Shown: positions 1-5,583 of the stretch, one piece after another | How positions within the stretch are numbered: the first letter of the stretch is position 1 | Layout: each line of letters starts with the position of its first letter | Source of the DNA: Spirochaetales bacterium | GTDB taxonomy: Bacteria; Spirochaetota; Spirochaetia; Treponematales; UBA12059 | Direction of reading: 5' to 3' | Length of the DNA stretch: 6,168 nucleotides | Assembly: GCA_016938515.1 (NCBI GenBank) | Contig: JAFGUM010000083.1 | Location: forward strand, 1 to 6,168 | Program-made: the position numbers and the translations under genes | Notes under the pieces: generated by a model | Databases searched by the model: none | What the model was told of the DNA's origin: nothing | What the model saw: only the letters and a program-made list of their open reading frames with translations

Positions 1-3
1 ATC

Positions 4-31
4 GGTGACGCCTCTCAAGGCTGGCGTCACC
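4..31. other. Perfect 9-bp hairpin near the left edge
   Basis: GGTGACGCC (4-12) and GGCGTCACC (23-31) are exact reverse complements separated by a 10-nt loop, a strong GC-rich stem. It lies 51 nt beyond the aminopeptidase stop codon, reading on the minus strand, so it could end that transcript. It could instead belong to a gene left of the window. On the plus strand the following bases are TACCTCCCC, not a T-run. On the minus strand only three bases remain before the window edge, so a U-tract cannot be judged. The stem is seen directly; a terminator role is a guess. Confidence 0.45.
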
Positions 32-62
32 TACCTCCCCAAATATGCTCTTGGCTAAAGAC

Positions 63-80
63 ACAAGGTCCGATGAACTA
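63..80 (+). repeat. 18-bp repeat, copy A (one mismatch)
   Basis: ACAAGGTCCGATGAACTA differs at one base (C for T at position 70) from the 18-mer found perfectly at 1430-1447, and in reverse complement at 1332-1349. It ends one base before the aminopeptidase stop codon (82-84). With copy B, which faces the other way upstream of the same gene, it brackets that gene as an inverted pair. As in the other copies, the word TTGGNTA (here 51-57) lies a few bases before it. Confidence 0.8.
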
Positions 81-81
81 C

Positions 82-1305
82 CTAAAGAAAAAAGTTTCCC
101 TTTCTGAATACAGCCACTTCTCTCCCATCAGCTTGTACACCGGTAATTTCCAGGTCGGCGCTGCCCACCATGAAGTCAACATGAACAAGCGAGTCATTGA
201 CGCCAGCAGCTCTGAGCTCGTCCTTGCTCATGCCCACGCCGTCTTGTATACACGTTGGGTACGCTTTGCCGAGGGCAAAGTGACACGAGGCGTTTTCGTC
301 AAACAGTGTGTTGTAGAATAGTATGCCCAGGTTTGATATGGGTGAATCGTATGGTACGAGCGCTACTTCGCCCAGGCGCTTGGCTCCTTCGTCGGTGTCG
401 AGCAACTCCTTGAGCGTATCGTAGCCCCGGGTTGCTCCAAAGTCGACGACGAGACCGTTCTTGAATGTGAACCAGAAACCTTCTATCAAATTGCCGTTGT
501 AGTTGAGCGGCATGGATGCGAATACAGTACCGTCTACTCCCTCGCGGTGCGGCATAGTAAACACTTCCTCGGTGGGCATATTCGCGACGAACTCATATCC
601 CGCCGGGCATTCGTCGCCGCCGCCGAACCAGATATGACCTGGAGGCAGGCGTACGACCAGGTCAGTGCCGAGGCCGTTCTTGTAGCGCAGGCTCGTAAAG
701 GCGTGCTCGTGCAGGAAAGCGAGGCGGACGTTCAGCGCGGCTTGGTGGTCGCGCCACGCTCTGACAGGATCGTCATTGTCCACCCGTACGGTCTTGTAGA
801 TGGCTTCCCACAGCGCGCTCACCGCCGCTTGGTCGGAGACTCCAGGGAAAACCTTGCGCGCCCAGGCGACAGTGGGAACCGACGCGACGCACCAGGTGTT
901 GAGGTTGCTCATCTGCCGCGTTCTGTAGTGCTCCAGCGCGGTGGCCCGCGCCTTGTTCTGGCGACTCATGCGCTTGGGGTCGACGTCTTTCATCAACTCG
1001 GGGTCAGATGCCATAATCGTCAGGAAGGCCGCGTCAGTATCCGCGTAGCCGTCATAGAACTGGCGGGACCATTCCGGAAACGTGTCGAAGATGGCGTCGT
1101 CTGCCATTGTGTATGTTATATGTGACGACTGTTCGTCAATCCAGCGCATAACGACTTCGCGTGCTCCCGCACGATATGCCTCGATCGCGGTGAGTCTGGC
1201 AAACTCGGCGCACTCTATGGGAGAGCTTAGCACGAGTATCTGGTTTTTTTGCAGGTTTATGCCTACCTGCACGAGTAGTTTGGCGTACTGTTCCATCCGG
1301 TTCAC
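82..1305 (-). CDS. M29-family metallo-aminopeptidase (AmpS/AmpT/PepS type)
   Basis: This 407-residue protein, full length for the family (about 410), is predicted to remove N-terminal amino acids from peptides in the cytosol using a two-metal site. The C-terminal half carries the recognisable family blocks: NMPTEEVFTMPHREG (242-256), GEVALVPY (312-319), ENASCHFALGKAYP (337-350) and HVDFMVG (375-381). From these blocks the likely metal ligands are E247, E313, H342, H375 and D377; the assignment rests on family pattern, not a computed alignment. No signal peptide or membrane segment is visible. The GTG start at 1305 is chosen because AAGGAGG lies 5 nt upstream. An in-frame ATG three codons later (1296) would leave a 14-nt gap. 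The gene is transcribed away from valS, has no co-directional neighbour in the window, and is bracketed by inverted copies of an 18-bp repeat. Substrate range cannot be read from sequence. Confidence 0.93.
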   Translation of the reverse strand: MNRMEQYAKLLVQVGINLQKNQILVLSSPIECAEFARLTAIEAYRAGAREVVMRWIDEQSSHITYTMADDAIFDTFPEWSRQFYDGYADTDAAFLTIMASDPELMKDVDPKRMSRQNKARATALEHYRTRQMSNLNTWCVASVPTVAWARKVFPGVSDQAAVSALWEAIYKTVRVDNDDPVRAWRDHQAALNVRLAFLHEHAFTSLRYKNGLGTDLVVRLPPGHIWFGGGDECPAGYEFVANMPTEEVFTMPHREGVDGTVFASMPLNYNGNLIEGFWFTFKNGLVVDFGATRGYDTLKELLDTDEGAKRLGEVALVPYDSPISNLGILFYNTLFDENASCHFALGKAYPTCIQDGVGMSKDELRAAGVNDSLVHVDFMVGSADLEITGVQADGREVAVFRKGNFFL

Positions 1306-1310
1306 TGTAT

Positions 1311-1317
1311 CCTCCTT
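1311..1317 (-). promoter_or_regulatory. Ribosome binding site of the aminopeptidase
   Basis: On the minus strand AAGGAGG is followed by 5 nt and then GTG. This near-perfect Shine-Dalgarno sequence decides the GTG start over the downstream ATG at 1296. Confidence 0.8.
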
Positions 1318-1327
1318 GTTTGCAACT

Positions 1328-1333
1328 TTTATA
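1328..1333 (-). promoter_or_regulatory. Candidate -10 box of the aminopeptidase gene
   Basis: TATAAA on the minus strand lies 22 nt upstream of the GTG start and would give a leader of about 16 nt carrying the Shine-Dalgarno sequence. The hexamer at the expected -35 position (GCCAGT, 17-bp spacing) is poor, which is compatible with an activator-dependent promoter or a wrong call. The last two bases of repeat copy B are the first two of this box, so a protein bound to the repeat would touch the promoter. Confidence 0.4.
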
Positions 1334-1349
1334 GTTCATCGAACCTTGT
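1332..1349 (-). repeat. 18-bp repeat, copy B (perfect, inverted)
   Basis: On the minus strand this reads ACAAGGTTCGATGAACTA, identical to copy C at 1430-1447 and 17/18 to copy A at 63-80. Inside it GTTC-GAT-GAAC is a short dyad. It fills most of the space just upstream of the aminopeptidase -10 box. Copies B and C form a perfect 18-bp inverted repeat around an 80-bp core; the pairing fails at the next base on both sides. Confidence 0.9.
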
Positions 1350-1429
1350 TACTGGCTAACCAACACCGCTACTGGCTGTAGGGTACGCGAACACCTACCA
1401 CTCATGATGGTAGCACAATTTGGGTAGGC

Positions 1430-1447
1430 ACAAGGTTCGATGAACTA
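1430..1447 (+). repeat. 18-bp repeat, copy C (perfect)
   Basis: ACAAGGTTCGATGAACTA in the direction of valS, 100 nt before the valS start codon. It is preceded by TTGGGTA (1420-1426), matching the TTGGNTA word next to copies A and B. It is the right arm of the inverted pair with copy B. Confidence 0.9.
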
Positions 1448-1489
1448 GTTAAGAATTTCATCGTTGCTAGGGTATCACGGAACGGGTCT

Positions 1490-1518
1490 TTGCACAGCTA
1501 TGACCTTTTTGATACAGT
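1490..1518 (+). promoter_or_regulatory. Candidate promoter of valS
   Basis: TTGCAC (1490-1495) and TACAGT (1513-1518) are 17 bp apart. The -10 hexamer matches TATAAT at four of six positions and is preceded by TGA, an extended -10 TG motif, which could offset the weak -35. The start of transcription would fall near 1525, giving a leader of only about 20 nt before the valS ATG. This leaves no room for a T-box leader if this promoter is the right one. The call rests on hexamer matching only. Confidence 0.35.
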
Positions 1519-1533
1519 AGAAGCACTTGCACC

Positions 1534-1539
1534 GGAGGG
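1534..1539 (+). promoter_or_regulatory. Ribosome binding site of valS
   Basis: GGAGGG lies 8 nt before the ATG at 1548. It falls inside the longer frame that begins with TTG at 1527, so it argues for translation starting at 1548. Confidence 0.8.
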
Positions 1540-1547
1540 TATTACCA

Positions 1548-4199
1548 ATGAAAGCCGTCGAACTGGCCAAGGCCTACGACCCCAGGGAATTCGAGGACCG
1601 TATCTACCAGTCATGGCTGGCGGAAGGTCATTTCCAACCAGTCGCTCCCAACGGGAAGAAGCCTTTTGTCATGGTAATGCCCCCTCCTAATGTTACCGGC
1701 GTGCTGCACATGGGCCACGGCCTCAACAATTCGATGCCAGACATACTCATCCGTTTTCACCGTATGTGCGGCGAGCCAACCTTGTGGGTGCCGGGTACCG
1801 ACCACGCCGGCATTGCCACGCAGCACGTCGTCGAGAAAAAGCTGCGCGCCCAGGGCATAGACCGACGCGAGCTTGGCCGCGAGAAATTCGTCGAGGAAAC
1901 CTGGAAGGTGGCCAATGAGCACCACGACGTCATCAAGACGCAGCTCGAGAAGATAGGATCGTCGTGCGACTGGGAGCGTGAGCGCTTTACCCTCGACGAA
2001 GGCTTGTCCAAAGCTGTACGCGACGTGTTTGTAACGCTGTATGAGCGCGGCCTCGTGTATAAAGGTGAGTACCTCGTCAACTGGTGCCCCTCGTGCGGTA
2101 CCGCGCTGTCTGACGATGAGGTGGAGCATACCGACGAGTCTGGAGGTATGTACCATATACGCTATCCCGTTGTAGACCCGGCTCCGGGATGTCCTGAGTA
2201 CGTGGAGATAGCCACGACAAGGCCGGAAACCCTGCTCGGGGATACCGCTGTCGCGTACCACCCCGATGATGAGCGGTACCAGAACCTGGCCGGTGCTACG
2301 GTGCGCTTGCCCCTCGCCGACAGGGTCATTCCGATGGTGGCTGACGCCTACGTCGACAGGGAGTTCGGCACGGGTCTCGTCAAGATAACGCCCGCGCATG
2401 ATCCGAACGATTTTGAGGTGGGGCGGCGTCACAACCTCCCGCTGGTCAATATTCTGGCGCCCGATGGCACCCTGAATGATAACGTGCCGGAAAAGTACCG
2501 CGGCATGAAAGCCAGGGATGCGCGGGAACTAGTCGTCGCTGATCTTGAAGCTCTGGGGCTGTTTATTCGCAAAGAAGCGGTTACGCACGCCGTGGGGCAC
2601 TGCTACCGCTGTCACACCATCGTAGAGCCGTACCTGTCCAAGCAGTGGTTCGTCAAGATGAGGCCGCTCGCCGACAAAGCCCTCGCGGCATGGCGTAATG
2701 GCGAAGTCAAATTTTACCCGCAGCGCTGGGAAAACACGTACGAGAACTGGCTCACGAATATCCGCGACTGGTGCATCAGCCGCCAGCTGTGGTGGGGGCA
2801 CCGTATCCCGGCGTGGCACTGTGCGCATTGCGGCAAGACGGTCGTCGCGCGCGAAGAGCCTCTGGAGTGTCCTTTCTGCAAATCCACCGAGCTCACGCAG
2901 GACGAAGACGTGCTCGACACCTGGTTCTCGAGCTGGCTCTGGCCGTTCAGCACCCTGGGATGGCCCCAGGAGACCGCTGACCTGCGCAAGTTCTACCCCA
3001 CTACTACGCTGCTGACCGGCTTTGACATCATTTTCTTCTGGGTGGCAAGGATGATAATGGCCGGCCTGGAGTTTACCGGCCAGGTGCCGTTCCGCGACGT
3101 CTGCATGACGACTCTCGTCAGAGACAAGCAGGGGCGCAAGATGTCCAAGTCGCTGGGAAACGGCATCGACCCGCTTGAAATCGTCAACGAGTACGGAGCC
3201 GACGCTCTCAAGTTTACCCTGGCCTTCCTGTACACATCCACGCAGGACATCCTCATAAACAAAGATGATTTCAAGCTTGGCTCCAAGTTCGCCAACAAGA
3301 TATGGAACGCCAGCCGCTACATCCTCATGAATCTGGAAGGTCGTGAACTGGTCGCCGACCCCTCGTACAGCGACGCTGACCGATGGATCCAGGCTCGCCT
3401 CAACGCGGCCGCGGCGCAGGTGCGCGAAGCGCTCGCGTCGTACCGCTTCAACGACGCCGCCGGAGCTGTCTACGAGTATTTCTGGAACGACTTCTGCGAC
3501 TGGTACCTCGAGGTAACCAAGCTGTCCACGCACTCAGATTCGAACGCCGAGAAGGATCGTGCGGTAACGGTGCTCATAGCGGTGCTTGCTGAGTCGCTGG
3601 CGTTGCTTCATCCCTTCCTGCCCTTTGTTACCGAGGAGATTTACGGCAAGTTGCCGGGTGTTACCGGTAGGCTCATAGCGCAACCGTACCCGTCGTACGA
3701 CGCCGGGCGTAGAGCTGGCGACCCTGAATTGCTGGAGCGCTTTGCGTCTCTCAAGGAGCTGGTAACGCTCGTGCGCAGCCTGCGGAGCGAGTTCGGCATA
3801 GCACCGGAAAAGAAGCTGCGCGTCGCGGTGCGTTTCGACGAGGGCTTTCAGGGCGGTGCCTTTGTGCGCCGCAACGCCGACCACGTGTCTCTACTTGCCG
3901 GAGCCTCTGTTGTGGAGTTTGTGGACGCCAAACCGGATGGAGTCCTTGCTCTCGCCGGGCGCGGCTTTGAGGCGTACGTCTACGCCAGGGAAGCGGTTGA
4001 CGTGGCCCAGCTCGCGGCCAGGTTCCAGAAGGAAGCTGTCAAAGAGCGGCAGTACGTGGAGCGGACTGCGGCCAAGCTGGCCAACGAGTCCTTCGTCGCG
4101 AGCGCTCCCGCCGACGTTGTACAAAAAGAGCGGCAGAAGCTCAAGGACGCCGAAGTACGCGCGGCCAAGCTCGAGAAATATCTCGAGGATCTGGCGTAG
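1548..4199 (+). CDS. valS: Valyl-tRNA synthetase (ValRS)
   Basis: This class I synthetase charges tRNA-Val with valine and hydrolyses mischarged Thr-tRNA. At 883 residues it matches the shorter bacterial ValRS (about 880). The HIGH signature is HMGH (54-57) after PPPNVTG, and the KMSKS loop is 531-535. The CP1 editing domain shows TTRPET (223-228) and PAHDPNDFEVG (282-292). Cysteine pairs at 180/183 with 352/355, and at 425/428 with 441/444, form two probable zinc sites, as known from ValRS of this kind. The anticodon-binding helical domain starts near 611 (DRWIQARLN) and includes HPFLPFVTEEIYG (688-700). Residues from about 815 form the charged C-terminal coiled coil that grips the tRNA. The ATG at 1548 is chosen for the GGAGGG 8 nt upstream. 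An in-frame TTG at 1527 would add seven unlikely residues. Only 8 nt separate its stop codon from the HD gene. All key motifs are intact. Confidence 0.98.
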   Translation: MKAVELAKAYDPREFEDRIYQSWLAEGHFQPVAPNGKKPFVMVMPPPNVTGVLHMGHGLNNSMPDILIRFHRMCGEPTLWVPGTDHAGIATQHVVEKKLRAQGIDRRELGREKFVEETWKVANEHHDVIKTQLEKIGSSCDWERERFTLDEGLSKAVRDVFVTLYERGLVYKGEYLVNWCPSCGTALSDDEVEHTDESGGMYHIRYPVVDPAPGCPEYVEIATTRPETLLGDTAVAYHPDDERYQNLAGATVRLPLADRVIPMVADAYVDREFGTGLVKITPAHDPNDFEVGRRHNLPLVNILAPDGTLNDNVPEKYRGMKARDARELVVADLEALGLFIRKEAVTHAVGHCYRCHTIVEPYLSKQWFVKMRPLADKALAAWRNGEVKFYPQRWENTYENWLTNIRDWCISRQLWWGHRIPAWHCAHCGKTVVAREEPLECPFCKSTELTQDEDVLDTWFSSWLWPFSTLGWPQETADLRKFYPTTTLLTGFDIIFFWVARMIMAGLEFTGQVPFRDVCMTTLVRDKQGRKMSKSLGNGIDPLEIVNEYGADALKFTLAFLYTSTQDILINKDDFKLGSKFANKIWNASRYILMNLEGRELVADPSYSDADRWIQARLNAAAAQVREALASYRFNDAAGAVYEYFWNDFCDWYLEVTKLSTHSDSNAEKDRAVTVLIAVLAESLALLHPFLPFVTEEIYGKLPGVTGRLIAQPYPSYDAGRRAGDPELLERFASLKELVTLVRSLRSEFGIAPEKKLRVAVRFDEGFQGGAFVRRNADHVSLLAGASVVEFVDAKPDGVLALAGRGFEAYVYAREAVDVAQLAARFQKEAVKERQYVERTAAKLANESFVASAPADVVQKERQKLKDAEVRAAKLEKYLEDLA

Positions 4200-4207
4200 G
4201 GGGAGCC

Positions 4208-4819
4208 ATGGACAGGAAGGGGCGTCCGCTTCAGGAGACGGATCAGGTTCCACGGGCCGGCACTATGGCCCAGGAAGAGATGATCCGTCTCAAGAGCATG
4301 CATCTCGCCCCCTACATCCAGCTGGCTACCGCTCTCATCGGCATGAGGCGCCGGTCTGGCGGCAACATGTTCCGCCACCAGATTGATACCTTCGGCATTC
4401 TGATGGACTACGGCTACATAGATTCTGTGCTGCTCAAGGCTTCGGTTATCCATGACCTGGTCGAGGACATACCGGAGATGGATCGCGAGCGCATACTCGA
4501 AATTGACGAAGAGAGCCAGGATGTCTATCAACTGGTTCTTGAAGTGACGAGACGTTCTGTTGAATCTAAAGAGGTGTTCCTGTCGCGCATCCTCGAGTAC
4601 GGTAGCCCGAGCGCTCTCGTTCTCAAGTCTGCTGACAGGATAAGCAACATGATATCGCTCGGGTATACGACTGATGCTTCATTCATCCGCAGGTATGCGG
4701 ATGAAACGGAGCGTTTTGTCTTCCCGATCGCGGCAAAGGCCAACAAGGCCATGCTGGCGGAGCTCGTAGAGCTCGTAGCCACCCGCCGCGAGTTCCTGTC
4801 GCGCCGCTTCGAGATATGA
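4208..4819 (+). CDS. Stand-alone HD-domain protein, probable small alarmone hydrolase (RelA/SpoT hydrolase-like)
   Basis: This 203-residue protein resembles the hydrolase half of Rel/SpoT enzymes and has no synthetase, TGS or ACT domain. The blocks run in Rel order: RRRSGG before H57, IHDLVED (81-87), [11 protein letters not shown] (138-148), and [17 protein letters not shown] (163-179), matching the IYAPLAHRLG region. H57, H82, D83 and D143 would bind Mn2+; E86 and D87 complete HDxxED and N147 fits the nucleotide-contacting Asn. Such proteins remove the 3'-pyrophosphate of (p)ppGpp; relatives of the animal enzyme MESH1 also act on NADPH, so the true substrate is open. The start is uncertain. 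ATG 4208 follows AGGGGGAG (4198-4205), which overlaps the valS stop and sits very close. Residues 1-19 look unconserved, and ATGs at 4265 and 4280 are in frame. It lies between valS and deoC, likely in one transcript. Confidence 0.8.
   Translation: MDRKGRPLQETDQVPRAGTMAQEEMIRLKSMHLAPYIQLATALIGMRRRSGGNMFRHQIDTFGILMDYGYIDSVLLKASVIHDLVEDIPEMDRERILEIDEESQDVYQLVLEVTRRSVESKEVFLSRILEYGSPSALVLKSADRISNMISLGYTTDASFIRRYADETERFVFPIAAKANKAMLAELVELVATRREFLSRRFEI
4682..4705. other. Perfect 9-bp hairpin inside the HD gene
   Basis: TTCATCCGC (4682-4690) and GCGGATGAA (4697-4705) are exact reverse complements with a 6-nt loop. The site encodes the end of the helix before the FPIAAKAN block and is read through as ordinary protein sequence. 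No T-run follows. It could be coincidence from codon choice or could slow or process the message. Confidence 0.4.
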
Positions 4820-4822
4820 ACC

Positions 4823-4828
4823 AGGAGG
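4823..4828 (+). promoter_or_regulatory. Ribosome binding site of deoC
   Basis: AGGAGG lies 5 nt before the ATG at 4834. It sits inside the longer frame starting at 4816, whose ATG overlaps the HD gene stop (ATGA) but has no comparable site upstream. It therefore decides the start at 4834. Confidence 0.8.
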
Positions 4829-4833
4829 ACTTC

Positions 4834-5505
4834 ATGCCCAGAGAATGGACCAAGGCGAGTATAGCCAAGACCATCGATCATACCCTGCTCAAAGCCATCG
4901 CAACCGAGAATCAGGTGCGTGAACTGTGCGTGGAAGCCAGGGCTAACGGCTTCGCAAGCGTCTGCGTCAACCCGTGCTGGGTACCGTTGTGCGCGCGCGA
5001 ACTAGCCAGCTCACGCGTTCTCGTGTGCACGGTGATTGGCTTCCCGCTGGGTGCCAACGCGTCCGCTACCAAGGCGGCCGAAGCGGCTCTCGCGGTTCAG
5101 CAAGGCGCCGACGAGGTTGATATGGTCATCAACCTCGGTGCCGCCAAGGCCGGTGACTGGAAAGCTGTGGAGGACGATATACGAGCCGTCGTCAAGGCTG
5201 CCGGCAACGCAACCGTCAAGGTAATAATCGAGACGTGCTACCTTACTGACCCCGAGAAAAAAAAGGCATGCGAAGCAGCCGCCAGGGCAGGCGCGCACTT
5301 CGTCAAGACGAGCACCGGATTTGGTACCGGTGGCGCGAGCGCGGACGATGTCAGGCTGATGAAAAAGGCAGTAGGAGACAAGCTCAAGGTCAAGGCTTCA
5401 GGGGGCATACGGAGCTACCACGACGCCATCCAGATGCTAGAGGCAGGGGCCGACCGGCTGGGCGCGTCTTCCGGCGTGGCCATAGTCAGCGAACTTCCCG
5501 AATAA
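4834..5505 (+). CDS. deoC: Deoxyribose-phosphate aldolase
   Basis: This cytosolic class I aldolase splits 2-deoxyribose 5-phosphate into acetaldehyde and glyceraldehyde 3-phosphate, the last step of deoxynucleoside catabolism. The 223-residue length fits the family (about 220). The barrel motifs are all present: IDHTLLK (14-20), CVNPCWV (44-50), IGFPLGA (68-74), [12 protein letters not shown] (91-102), FVKTSTGFG (156-164), VKASGGIR (186-193) and DRLGASSGV (207-215). K158 is the predicted Schiff-base lysine, K187 the second active-site lysine and D96 the proton-relay aspartate, by family pattern. The ATG at 4834 is preferred for AGGAGG 5 nt upstream. An in-frame ATG at 4816, overlapping the previous stop, would add six residues. 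It follows the HD gene by 14 nt, suggesting co-transcription and possibly translational coupling. The nucleoside-binding lipoprotein downstream supports a salvage role. Confidence 0.97.
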   Translation: MPREWTKASIAKTIDHTLLKAIATENQVRELCVEARANGFASVCVNPCWVPLCARELASSRVLVCTVIGFPLGANASATKAAEAALAVQQGADEVDMVINLGAAKAGDWKAVEDDIRAVVKAAGNATVKVIIETCYLTDPEKKKACEAAARAGAHFVKTSTGFGTGGASADDVRLMKKAVGDKLKVKASGGIRSYHDAIQMLEAGADRLGASSGVAIVSELPE

Positions 5506-5519
5506 GCGGCCATCCTGAA

Positions 5520-5550
5520 CCCTTCGTACGATCTCGTGCGTGCTGAAGGG
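5520..5550 (+). terminator. Hairpin after deoC, terminator-like but without a T-run
   Basis: CCCTTC (5520-5525) pairs with GAAGGG (5545-5550). Inside, GTACG (5526-5530) can pair with CGTGC (5535-5539) with one G-U pair, leaving a 4-nt ATCT loop and a 5-nt bulge on the right. The stem begins 14 nt after the deoC stop, where a terminator is expected. The bases that follow are AAAACCGGGG, so it is not a classical intrinsic terminator in this direction. It may instead protect or process the deoC 3' end, or be a dispersed palindromic repeat. Confidence 0.3.
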
Positions 5551-5560
5551 AAAACCGGGG

Positions 5561-5566
5561 TATACT
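5561..5566 (+). promoter_or_regulatory. Candidate -10 box of the BMP lipoprotein gene
   Basis: TATACT matches the consensus at five of six positions and lies 17 nt upstream of the ATG at 5584. No convincing -35 is present at 16-18 bp (GCGTGC at 17) and there is no TG extension. If real, transcription would start about 10 nt before the ATG, leaving the GGAGG ribosome site at the very 5' end of the message. The gene may instead be read from the upstream operon. Confidence 0.3.
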
Positions 5567-5572
5567 GGCTTC

Positions 5573-5577
5573 GGAGG
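5573..5577 (+). promoter_or_regulatory. Ribosome binding site of the BMP lipoprotein
   Basis: GGAGG lies 6 nt before the ATG at 5584. It supports that start, which also places the lipobox at the correct distance. Confidence 0.8.
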
Positions 5578-5583
5578 TTCGAC

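Larger units (their letters stand above)
1332..1447. repeat. 116-bp inverted-repeat unit in the divergent intergenic region
   Basis: Two perfect 18-bp arms (1332-1349 and 1430-1447) enclose 80 bp without a reading frame. If the outermost TA is counted as target rather than arm, this is a 112-bp element with 16-bp terminal inverted repeats bordered by TA on both sides, the layout of MITEs moved by IS630/Tc1-mariner transposases. The core also holds a small hairpin (CTACCA 1395-1400, TGGTAG 1408-1413) and a direct repeat of TACTGGCT (1350-1357, 1370-1377). No transposase is present. A paired operator between divergent genes is the main alternative. Confidence 0.5.

Noticed and set aside
84..95. 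A/T-rich run near the aminopeptidase stop codon as a terminator tract
   Set aside because: The T-run on the minus strand lies inside the last codons (NFFL-stop) and no stable stem precedes it, so it is coding sequence rather than a terminator.
547..1125. 192-codon open frame on the plus strand opposite the aminopeptidase
   Set aside because: It is a shadow of the minus-strand gene, with no recognisable protein character and no ribosome binding site.
1350..1377. Direct repeat TACTGGCT x2 in the core of the inverted-repeat unit
   Set aside because: Eight bases repeated twice 20 bp apart is weak on its own; it is recorded only as part of the larger element.
1306..1547. T-box riboswitch in the valS leader
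   Set aside because: T-boxes often control valS in Gram-positive bacteria, so I looked for the AGGGTGGNACCGCG signature with a following terminator. Only a weak resemblance (TAGGGTACGCG near 1379) is present, and there is no terminator hairpin with a T-run before the valS start.
1527..1547. Longer valS reading frame starting at TTG 1527
   Set aside because: The extension contains the ribosome binding site GGAGGG itself and adds residues with no ValRS character. ATG 1548 is much better.
2529..3533. Long open frame of 334 codons antisense to valS (also one at 1611-2432)
   Set aside because: GC-rich coding DNA commonly leaves antisense frames open. The translations show no domain pattern, and the valS frame has all expected motifs.
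4760..4777. Tandem 9-bp duplication GAGCTCGTA x2
   Set aside because: It encodes ELVELV in a helix at the end of the HD protein. Two units in frame are unremarkable for a leucine/valine-rich helix.
4816..4833. deoC start at ATG 4816, overlapping the HD stop codon
   Set aside because: The ATGA overlap is attractive for translational coupling, but there is no Shine-Dalgarno sequence before it, whereas AGGAGG sits ideally before ATG 4834.
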